Shown here one piece after another: positions 1 to 5,764 of a DNA stretch of 6,080 nucleotides. Below the pieces are notes generated by a model, which saw nothing but the letters and a program-made list of their open reading frames with translations, was not told the DNA's origin and did no database searches. The first letter of the stretch is position 1; every line of letters begins with the position of its first letter. Position numbers and translations under genes: made by a program. Source of the DNA: Methanobacterium sp. (GTDB lineage Archaea > Methanobacteriota > Methanobacteria > Methanobacteriales > Methanobacteriaceae); the NCBI GenBank assembly GCA_021372715.1, contig JAJFTX010000093.1, positions 1 through 6,080 on the forward strand, in the 5' to 3' direction.

Positions 1-311
1 GATGATAAGTAAACAATCAATGGAGGATAATCCATAGGGACACCCGGAGGATAATAAGAGTGCATATCCCATTCAATGCCATTTATTTTTGTATCCCCGA
101 TATAACCATGTTCAATAAAATTTTGGGTAAGTCTATAATTATAGTATGAATCCAATTCAAACATATAAGGAAGACCATTGGAATCTTGGTAGTACCCCTT
201 ATACTCATTTATAGTTCCGGGAAGGTTGATTGAATCGAGTCTGATCAAAAATCCTAAAGAGAATATGAAAATGACACATATAATCTTTGTCAGGGTTTCT
301 TTATTAACCAT
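1..311 (-). CDS. aglB: AglB/STT3-type oligosaccharyltransferase, second copy, N-terminal 103 codons only (runs off left edge)
   Basis: This is the start of a membrane oligosaccharyltransferase that would transfer a lipid-linked glycan to Asn-X-Ser/Thr sites on the outer face of the membrane. The visible part has one N-terminal membrane segment (about residues 8-23) and the first external loop. That loop carries the ELDSYYNYRLT block, in which D54 matches the first acidic metal-binding motif of the STT3 family, followed by YYPPGVPMDYPP at 86-97. It aligns without gaps to the complete aglB just upstream on the same strand, with 67 of 103 residues identical, and stays open to the window edge. 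The chosen ATG (309-311) is the only one that gives the family N-terminus. Its nearest Shine-Dalgarno-like GAGG lies 11 bases away, which is long. The catalytic second half is outside the window, so activity cannot be judged. The family call is secure. Confidence 0.9.
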   Translation of the reverse strand, partial: MVNKETLTKIICVIFIFSLGFLIRLDSINLPGTINEYKGYYQDSNGLPYMFELDSYYNYRLTQNFIEHGYIGDTKINGIEWDMHSYYPPGVPMDYPPLIVYLS

Positions 312-322
312 TTTTCATAATT

Positions 323-326
323 CCTC
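323..326 (-). promoter_or_regulatory. GAGG ribosome-binding site ahead of the second aglB, offset spacing
   Basis: The minus strand reads GAGG, then AATTATGAAAA, then the aglB ATG, a spacing of 11 bases. An out-of-frame ATG sits only 4 bases after the GAGG and opens a four-codon ORF (318 down to 304) ending in TAA, which overlaps the true start. The arrangement is visible in the sequence. Whether the mini-ORF is translated or couples to aglB is unknown. Confidence 0.4.
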
Positions 327-331
327 ATAAA

Positions 332-353
332 AACTGATTTCAATAAATCAGTT
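332..353 (-). other. Perfect 9-bp stem-loop followed by a T5 run, between the two aglB copies
   Basis: The arms AACTGATTT (332-340) and AAATCAGTT (345-353) are exact complements around a 4-base loop. Read on the minus strand, the hairpin is followed directly by a T run and then the ribosome-binding site of the second aglB. It could end or attenuate read-through from the complete aglB, or it could be an mRNA structure in the leader of the second copy. The stem is AT-rich and archaeal termination does not need a hairpin, so its role is undecided. Confidence 0.4.
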
Positions 354-419
354 ATGTTGAAGTTATAGATGTATCGAAGGATAAAACTTCAAAAAATGTA
401 ATCTAATCCCATTCACAAT

Positions 420-2675
420 TTAATCTGTAATTTTCCATATAGTAACATCTTTATTTTCGTAAATGCTCTTGTAATATGTGCTGTTACTTTTCATCATAAC
501 TAATTTGGTAAAAAGTGAATCTTCAAAGCCTTTATCCATAACAACTGATTGATTAGTATCCATTATTAAAATAATTGAAAAATCACTATTATCATTGGGA
601 TATTGTTTTTTTATGCTGTTATTATCAATTATCATAACACAGAAGGGAGTTTTATTATTAAAAGTTACTTCTCCAGTTTTTAGATCTAAAACTACATTAT
701 TATCTGATTTTAAAATATTATCCGTACGATTCATATGTCCTACACTATAAGTTATATCCGCACCTTGCTGTTTAGTAAAATCCCAACCTACACCAAAATG
801 GAATATGGAATATCCTTTAGAAACCATACCATTATTGGTAATAAGAATATATGGTCTAGGATTGGAAGGATGTGAATAATTTAATATATTTTCTGCTTGT
901 TTATCATTAAATTCGTAACTATTTTTTAAGATAGATAATGCAGATTGTTTATCAACCCCCAATATATTATTTAATATGTCTACACTTTTAGTTGTATTTT
1001 TTGTGTATCCATCTAGAGTTAAATATCCATAATCCCCATTAGTGGCAAGCATCCGGAAAATACCGACTGAAAGACTTTCATTATCTGTGGAAAACGCCTT
1101 ATCTATCCAGTATTCCCTGGAAACTGAGGGAGAAAGTTTACCATAAATATAAGCATCGTCAAAATTTCTTTTAGACAAAGTTTCGATATATCCCATTCTT
1201 CCATCAAAAACAACCGGTCGATCAGCAATTGCAGTGTAAAAATGCCCCCATGTCCAAGCAGTTATAATTACCGTATCATTAGAAACATTAGACGGATTAT
1301 TAATCCACTCTGCAGCTGCATTTAAATCATCATTAACAAGAGGTATTAACCCATAATCATTAGTATAAACATTTATTATTACTGGAGAGATAATTAAAAC
1401 AACAAATAATAAAGGTAGAAGGTTAAATAAAGATTTCTTTCTGAATATTTCCGGTAACTTATCCAATTTCTCTCCTTTACTGCTAAATTTCATATAATCA
1501 GTAATCAAACCCACTAAAAATCCTGTACTAATCACTAAAGGCGGGATTAACATTATAATAAATCTACCACCGCTTAAGATAGTAAAAATACCTACAATGG
1601 TCCAAATAATTAAAAAAGAATAAAAAAACCAGTTCATTTTATTTAGAAATTGCTTTTTGAGTTTTTCATTAATTAAAATTCGGTACATACATAGAAAACC
1701 CAGTATTCCCCCGAAAAATGATATGCCAACCCCTAAAAATACTTGTTCTACAGCAGGTCTAGAGAGTTCAGAAACCATTGTATACATATAAGGAAATGGC
1801 AACCAAACATTCGGACTAGATAAAAATTCAAATGGACTATAAATAAGATTAATCAAACTTAAATAGCCACCTAAAATGCCAGCAAATACAATAGTCAGGA
1901 TTGTGAAGATACCTAGAATATAAAATGAATTTTTAACACTTTTACCCTGGAATTTGTCCCAGATGAAATATATTAGTGAGAAAATAACCAGTAAATAAAA
2001 ATAATACTGCCAACCATTCCAAGCAAGAGAAAACATAACCATGAATACAGCGGCTAGCATTACAAATCCTATCCGATTTCTAAAATTATCACTAAGAACA
2101 GCCTCCATAAAGAACCAAACCACTAAAAGGGGAAAAATCATATTGAACATATCAGTATCGTACCAGCCAGGAACTGTTCTAATAAAATAATAAGGAGCCA
2201 AGCTCATTAAAAGTCCAGCTGATGCCGCTCCATATTCATTAGTAAATCTTCTTAAAAATAAATAGGCAACTACCCCAGCCAGAGGTCCTATCAATGCAGG
2301 TAACCAAAAACAGGTGCTCAATAATGGTACGCTTCCAAAAATATTAACTATTTTATAAAATAAAGCACCTAAATAGGGTAATAATGGTGGATAATCCATA
2401 GGCACTCCTGGAGGATAATAAGAAAGCGTATCCCATTGTTTGCCATTTATTAAAGTCTCCCCTATATAACCATGATCCAGAAGATTTTTGGTAAGTCTAT
2501 AATTATAGTATGAATCCAGTTCATAAAAATAGGGAAGCCCATTATCATCCTGATAATAAGCCTTATCATCACTTGGTATTCCAGTAAGATTAACGGATTG
2601 AAATCGGAGAAGGAAACCTAATGAAAAAATAATTAAAATTATAATTATCATTACAAGTAGTTCCTTTTTCGACAT
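420..2675 (-). CDS. aglB: AglB/STT3-type dolichyl-phosphooligosaccharide--protein glycosyltransferase (complete)
   Basis: This is the catalytic oligosaccharyltransferase of archaeal N-glycosylation, moving a glycan from a dolichyl (poly)phosphate carrier to Asn in secreted and surface proteins. At 751 residues it is within the usual STT3 range. The N-terminal half (to about 436) is a multi-pass membrane domain and the rest is an external globular domain. Visible family motifs are D54 in ELDSYY (first acidic motif), D173-T-D175 in GWYDTDM (second acidic motif), M-V-S-E303 (SVSE-like motif on external loop 5) and R371 in GGRF (candidate carrier-phosphate contact). The sequon-reading WWDYG motif appears as AWTWG (473-477) followed by H, so the first Trp and the Asp are replaced. 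Ten N-X-S/T sequons lie in the C-terminal domain. GGAG (2681-2684) sits 5 bases before the ATG, which supports this start. It is divergent from 2835 and lies upstream of a second aglB copy. Function is confident; glycan and target specificity are unknown. Confidence 0.93.
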   Translation of the reverse strand: MSKKELLVMIIIILIIFSLGFLLRFQSVNLTGIPSDDKAYYQDDNGLPYFYELDSYYNYRLTKNLLDHGYIGETLINGKQWDTLSYYPPGVPMDYPPLLPYLGALFYKIVNIFGSVPLLSTCFWLPALIGPLAGVVAYLFLRRFTNEYGAASAGLLMSLAPYYFIRTVPGWYDTDMFNMIFPLLVVWFFMEAVLSDNFRNRIGFVMLAAVFMVMFSLAWNGWQYYFYLLVIFSLIYFIWDKFQGKSVKNSFYILGIFTILTIVFAGILGGYLSLINLIYSPFEFLSSPNVWLPFPYMYTMVSELSRPAVEQVFLGVGISFFGGILGFLCMYRILINEKLKKQFLNKMNWFFYSFLIIWTIVGIFTILSGGRFIIMLIPPLVISTGFLVGLITDYMKFSSKGEKLDKLPEIFRKKSLFNLLPLLFVVLIISPVIINVYTNDYGLIPLVNDDLNAAAEWINNPSNVSNDTVIITAWTWGHFYTAIADRPVVFDGRMGYIETLSKRNFDDAYIYGKLSPSVSREYWIDKAFSTDNESLSVGIFRMLATNGDYGYLTLDGYTKNTTKSVDILNNILGVDKQSALSILKNSYEFNDKQAENILNYSHPSNPRPYILITNNGMVSKGYSIFHFGVGWDFTKQQGADITYSVGHMNRTDNILKSDNNVVLDLKTGEVTFNNKTPFCVMIIDNNSIKKQYPNDNSDFSIILIMDTNQSVVMDKGFEDSLFTKLVMMKSNSTYYKSIYENKDVTIWKITD

Positions 2676-2737
2676 TTAATCTCCATTACTTGGATTTATG
2701 GCCTAAAAAATAATTATTTATTTAAATTTAGATATTT

Positions 2738-2753
2738 AATATATAAAAACGTT
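2738..2753 (-). promoter_or_regulatory. aglB: Candidate archaeal TATA promoter for aglB
   Basis: On the minus strand the sequence reads AACGTT followed by TTTATATATT-like bases, with the TATA-like core at 2738-2747. A start point about 25 bases downstream would give a leader of roughly 35-40 bases containing the GGAG ribosome-binding site. The BRE portion is weak and the region is generally AT-rich, so this is a moderate call. Confidence 0.42.
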
Positions 2754-2756
2754 GAT

Positions 2757-2770
2757 AGAAATTTATATAT
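2757..2770 (+). promoter_or_regulatory. Candidate archaeal BRE/TATA promoter for the 2835 membrane-protein gene
   Basis: The bases AGAAATTTATATAT match the archaeal pattern of a purine/A-rich BRE followed by TTTATATA. Transcription would begin near 2788-2795, leaving a leader of about 40-47 bases with GGGGAG (2821-2826) placed 8 bases before the ATG at 2835. The element lies about 10 bases from the oppositely directed TATA element of aglB. Confidence 0.55.
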
Positions 2771-2834
2771 TTTTTTATCATTTTTTAGAAATAATCATAA
2801 ATCCATATAAAAAGTTGATAGGGGAGTTTAAATT

Positions 2835-3941
2835 ATGTTTTTATCACAGAAAATTAAAATTTTTCCCTATAAAGAATTTTTACTTATCACTCTCTTAACT
2901 ACCATTATAGTGGTTATTTTTTTTTACATAGGAAATTTATTCACCAATGGACTTGAATTTATAGTCGATTCCAGCTACTATTTAAAAATGTCCTATAATC
3001 CATTCACATTTATCAGCGCCCCATATAGTTATCGCCTATTAACTCCTTTATTAGTCTATTTACTCCCATTAGAACATTATATAGGATTTATAGTAGTTAA
3101 TTTAACAGCCTATATCTGTACTACCGTATTATTCTATTATTACCTTAAAAAACTTAATTTCACAACTCCTTACATAATATTAGGTTCTCTATTTTTCTTA
3201 TTATCCCCTACAATATTATATTCCATAGTCAACGTAACATTAATCGATGCTCTATCTTACCTATTCTACTTATTATCTTTTTATGCCATATTAACCAAGA
3301 ATGATAAATTATTTCTAATTTCTCTTATTTTTGGTGTCTTAAACAAGGAAACTATGCTACTGACTATCCCCCTTTTTTTCATGTTCAAATTAGATAAAGG
3401 GATATTAAAAGCTTTGAAATCAACCATATTAATTTCATTACCTGCCCTACTACTATTTCTATATGTAAGATATGCACTTGGTTTTATTAACTATCTCTCG
3501 TGGGAAACAATATCAAATATTATTTTGTATCATCTATCTTCTTTAAGCTTATTCAACAGCCCTTATCCTGCATTTGGAACCTTATGGATAATAGCTCTCT
3601 TAAATCTAAGTAAAAATAATAACCCATTTATCAAAAAAACCATTTATTTATTGCCTTTGATCATAATGCAGCTTTTCATTGCCACAGATACTTATAGATT
3701 ATTATTTTTGGCATTTCCTATTATTATTCCCCTAAGTTTGTATTTAAATATAAATGAAAATACTAAAAGAATCCTGATGCTACTAATTTTATCAATAATC
3801 ATCTTAATTAGTTATTCAGTCTTTTTCAATGTATCCACAATCCCTAACATACTTATTTTAATATTTTTACCGTTGGAAATTTTGATAACCGGTTTTCTTC
3901 TAATATTATTGTATAAAAAAAATTTGATAAATAAAAAATAA
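2835..3941 (+). CDS. Polytopic membrane protein, possible GT-C-fold glycosyltransferase
   Basis: This 368-residue protein is almost entirely hydrophobic, with about nine to eleven predicted membrane segments and short polar loops; no signal peptide separate from the first segment (about 14-33) is seen. I do not recognise a named family with certainty. Features that recall lipid-linked-sugar-dependent GT-C enzymes are an acidic residue in the first external loop (VDSSYY, D45), the motif YSYRLLTP (64-71) typical of many uncharacterised GT-C-like membrane proteins, D138, N170-K-E-T173 after a membrane segment, and D285-TYR288 near the C-terminus. The start has a good GGGGAG site 8 bases upstream, and the gene ends in tandem TAATAA stops. 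It faces away from aglB and precedes sugar-modifying genes, so a role in extending the lipid-linked glycan is a reasonable inference. It could instead be a polymerase-like or transport protein. Codons are strongly A/T-biased. Confidence 0.6.
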   Translation: MFLSQKIKIFPYKEFLLITLLTTIIVVIFFYIGNLFTNGLEFIVDSSYYLKMSYNPFTFISAPYSYRLLTPLLVYLLPLEHYIGFIVVNLTAYICTTVLFYYYLKKLNFTTPYIILGSLFFLLSPTILYSIVNVTLIDALSYLFYLLSFYAILTKNDKLFLISLIFGVLNKETMLLTIPLFFMFKLDKGILKALKSTILISLPALLLFLYVRYALGFINYLSWETISNIILYHLSSLSLFNSPYPAFGTLWIIALLNLSKNNNPFIKKTIYLLPLIIMQLFIATDTYRLLFLAFPIIIPLSLYLNINENTKRILMLLILSIIILISYSVFFNVSTIPNILILIFLPLEILITGFLLILLYKKNLINKK

Positions 3942-4024
3942 TAAATCTGATTAAAAGGGATGATATTATTATTAAATTTTGAGATTATTACACCATTAAA
4001 TAGGAATAAATTATTTGTAAGATA

Positions 4025-4038
4025 ATAAAACATATAAT
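4025..4038 (+). promoter_or_regulatory. Weak candidate TATA element for the acetyltransferase gene
   Basis: The bases around AATAAAACATATAATT resemble a BRE plus TATA box. The implied start near 4058-4061 would leave a leader of about ten bases that still contains GAGGG. The 127-base gap (3942-4068) has no other clear signal and is very AT-rich, so chance is a real alternative. Read-through from the gene ending at 3941 is also possible, since no T-run terminator follows it. Confidence 0.25.
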
Positions 4039-4068
4039 TATTAAGAATTAAAAATTTATGAGGGAAAA

Positions 4069-4713
4069 ATGCCATTCAAAAATATTCTTGGATCAGGCCA
4101 GGACAGTAGAGTTAAAAATTTCTTTAGAGGGTCCGATGATATAAGTAATCTTGAAAATGCTAAAATCCAGGAAAATGTATCCATTGGTGTGGAATATAAA
4201 AAAAGATCAAAACCTCCTATTATTGGTGAAAATGCATATTTACGTTCCAATACTGTTATTTATAATGATGTGGAAATTGGAGATAAATTCAAAACAGGAC
4301 ATGGTGTAGTTATCCGTGAGAAAACCCAAATAGGAGATAATGTCCTTATTGGTACTAATTCTGTAATAGAAGGAAATTGTACATTCGGAAGTAATATCAG
4401 CATCCAATCAAACGTTTACATTCCCATAAGAACCATTATTGAAGATCATGTTTTTATTGGACCATGTGCTTGTCTGACGAACGATAAATACCCTATAAGA
4501 ATAGATTTTGACCTAAAAGGCCCTATATTACGCAGGGGTGCTTCTATAGGTGCTAATTCTACTTTTTTATCTGGAGTAGAAATAGGTGAAGGGGCTATGG
4601 TAGCTGCTGGTGCAATAGTAACACATGATGTACCCTCATATTATTTGGCAATAGGTGCACCAGCCCGTATTAAACCGCTTCCACCACGTCTAAGAACTTT
4701 AAATAAAATATAA
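4069..4713 (+). CDS. Left-handed beta-helix (hexapeptide-repeat) N-acetyltransferase, WbpD/WlbB-like
   Basis: A cytoplasmic acyl-CoA-dependent acetyltransferase, probably acting on an amino group of a nucleotide-linked sugar. Hexapeptide repeats of the type (I/V)-G-x-x fill about residues 50-185, for example IGEN, IGDN, IGTN, IGP, IGAN and IGEG. The pattern VFIGP...TND.YP (128-142) followed by GASIGAN (157-163), then AMVAAGAIVTHDVP and GAPAR (196-200), is the order seen in WbpD/WlbB enzymes, which acetylate UDP-3-amino sugars destined for diacetamido uronic acids. H78 in GHG is a possible catalytic residue, not proven. The first roughly 45 residues are not repeat-like and differ from what I expect for that family. 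GAGGG 4 bases before the ATG supports the start. The gene lies between a GT-C-like protein and GT2 enzymes, consistent with glycan precursor synthesis. No matching aminotransferase or dehydrogenase is in the window, so the substrate is not fixed. Confidence 0.8.
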   Translation: MPFKNILGSGQDSRVKNFFRGSDDISNLENAKIQENVSIGVEYKKRSKPPIIGENAYLRSNTVIYNDVEIGDKFKTGHGVVIREKTQIGDNVLIGTNSVIEGNCTFGSNISIQSNVYIPIRTIIEDHVFIGPCACLTNDKYPIRIDFDLKGPILRRGASIGANSTFLSGVEIGEGAMVAAGAIVTHDVPSYYLAIGAPARIKPLPPRLRTLNKI

Positions 4714-4714
4714 A

Positions 4715-4733
4715 TTTTTATTTTTAATTTTTT
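4715..4733 (+). terminator. Poly-T archaeal-type terminator after the acetyltransferase
   Basis: Directly after the TAA stop comes T5-A-T5-AA-T6 on the coding strand with no GC-rich hairpin. Runs of T alone are a known archaeal termination signal. A new promoter-like element follows at 4751, which fits a transcription-unit boundary here. Confidence 0.55.
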
Positions 4734-4750
4734 ATTCTATTGCTCCTTTA

Positions 4751-4764
4751 AGAAAAGTATATAG
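4751..4764 (+). promoter_or_regulatory. BRE/TATA promoter giving a probably leaderless GT2 mRNA
   Basis: AGAAAA followed by GTATATAG fits a BRE plus TATA box. Placing the box at -30 to -23 puts the start point at about 4787, that is, at or within two bases of the ATG at 4789. No Shine-Dalgarno-like purine block lies between the box and the ATG, which agrees with a leaderless transcript. The start point is inferred from spacing, not measured. Confidence 0.5.
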
Positions 4765-4788
4765 CTAAATAATTTTAGATTTAATATC

Positions 4789-5727
4789 ATGAAGATTTCC
4801 TTAGTCATTCCCATGTACAACGAGGAAGAAAACGTTGCCAAAACATTAGAAGAAGTGACCAATGTTTTAAAAAAATTTGATGACTTTGAAATCATAGTAG
4901 TGGATGATGGCAGTACAGATAATACTTACCAATTGACCTATGAATTAATATCCTCTGATTCTCGAATTAAGCTCTTAAAGCATCCGGTGAATATGGGAAT
5001 GGGAAGAGCGTTAAGAACCGGTTTTGAAAAGGCAGAAGGCGATGTTATCATCACCATTGATGCTGATTTGAGTTATGATCCTTCTTTTATTCCAAAATTG
5101 ATTGATGAACTTGACGAACCAACGGATATAGTAATTGGATCTCAATACATGGAAGGTGGAAAAACAGAGAATATACCTGCCTTAAGACTTTTTATAAGTA
5201 AATCTGCTAATAAAATTGTGGGATATGCTATGGCTGATAGTATAAGCACTGTTACCGGTGTTTTAAGAGCATATAGGAAAGAAGTTTTGGATTCTGTGGA
5301 ATTAGAGTCTAATGGAACAGAAATAAATCCAGAAATAATCTCTAAAGCAAGAGCAGTTGGATTCAACATAAAAGAAATCCCTGTTACCTTAAAAGGCAGG
5401 GAACTTGGTGAATCAAAAGTAAGATTTAGATCCACAACCATCTCCCACCTGTTATTCACTTTTTTTGAAAAACCAATGATATTATTCGGCACAATAGGTC
5501 TTATTATTTGTTTAATTGGAGTTATAAGTGCTATTTATTTATTTTATGAATATTTAATAGGTACTTTAGATCCAACCAGGCCATTGATGCTTTTTATGGT
5601 TTTGATGATACTTTCAGGTATACAAATATTGATTTTTGGTTTTGTAGCTACACAGATCAGTCTTCTTAAAAGAGAGATATATGTGGTTCAAAAGGAGAAT
5701 AAACTCTTAAGGAAGAAATTGAAATAA
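4789..5727 (+). CDS. GT2 polyprenyl-phosphate sugar synthase-like glycosyltransferase, two C-terminal membrane segments
   Basis: A membrane-anchored GT-A enzyme expected to move a sugar from a nucleotide donor to polyprenyl (dolichyl) phosphate on the cytoplasmic face. The catalytic domain spans about residues 3-220: VIPMYNEEENV at the N-terminus, VDDGSTD (38-44) in the nucleotide-binding region, the metal-binding D91-A-D93 in DADLSYDP, and GESK (207-210) in the place of the conserved post-catalytic loop of dolichyl-phosphate mannose synthases. Two membrane segments follow (about 232-254 and 265-289). The last 23 residues have a clean 3-4 heptad pattern (I290, L293, I297, V300, N304, L307, L311), suggesting a coiled-coil tail. 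The length of 312 fits the family. The ATG at 4789 gives the full family N-terminus and has no ribosome-binding site, matching the leaderless promoter upstream. The next gene starts 37 bases on, so co-transcription is likely. The donor sugar cannot be read from sequence; AglJ/AglK- or DPM1-like roles are all possible. Confidence 0.85.
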   Translation: MKISLVIPMYNEEENVAKTLEEVTNVLKKFDDFEIIVVDDGSTDNTYQLTYELISSDSRIKLLKHPVNMGMGRALRTGFEKAEGDVIITIDADLSYDPSFIPKLIDELDEPTDIVIGSQYMEGGKTENIPALRLFISKSANKIVGYAMADSISTVTGVLRAYRKEVLDSVELESNGTEINPEIISKARAVGFNIKEIPVTLKGRELGESKVRFRSTTISHLLFTFFEKPMILFGTIGLIICLIGVISAIYLFYEYLIGTLDPTRPLMLFMVLMILSGIQILIFGFVATQISLLKREIYVVQKENKLLRKKLK

Positions 5728-5755
5728 TCCCATTGTATTTTCATCTGTTTTTTAT

Positions 5756-5759
5756 GGTG
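5756..5759 (+). promoter_or_regulatory. Weak GGTG ribosome-binding site for the 5765 gene
   Basis: GGTG ends 5 bases before the ATG at 5765 and matches four bases of the GGAGGTGA Shine-Dalgarno consensus. It is the only purine-rich block in a T-rich gap. It favours the ATG at 5765 over the one at 5754, which is in another frame and reaches a stop after eleven codons. Confidence 0.35.
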
Positions 5760-5764
5760 TTTTT

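Noticed and set aside
126..154. Exact 29-base direct repeat with 2490-2518
   Set aside because: It is not a mobile or regulatory repeat; both copies are in frame inside the paralogous aglB genes and code for the same conserved loop, so it is explained by duplication.
357..392. Inverted repeat TTGAAGTT...AACTTCAA with a 20-base loop between the aglB copies
   Set aside because: The arms are short and AT-rich with a long loop, no T run follows on the minus strand, and such pairs are expected by chance here.
3960..4025. Short plus-strand ORF of 21 codons starting after AAAAGGG
   Set aside because: It sits in an AT-rich gap, the product is a hydrophobic random-looking peptide, and the purine block directly touches the ATG, so spacing is poor.
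3812..4075. Minus-strand ORF of 87 codons
   Set aside because: It overlaps the 3' end of the membrane-protein gene and the AT-rich gap, has low-complexity Phe/Asn/Ile-rich sequence and no family features; it is a shadow ORF.
4056..4250. Minus-strand ORF of 64 codons
   Set aside because: It is antisense to the 5' end of the well-supported acetyltransferase gene and shows no recognisable motif.
5142..5492. Minus-strand ORF of 116 codons
   Set aside because: It lies entirely antisense to the GT2 catalytic domain, whose conserved motifs fix the coding strand.
5748..5753. T6 run between the two GT2 genes as a terminator
   Set aside because: It is a single short run a dozen bases before the next start codon; close spacing on one strand fits co-transcription better.
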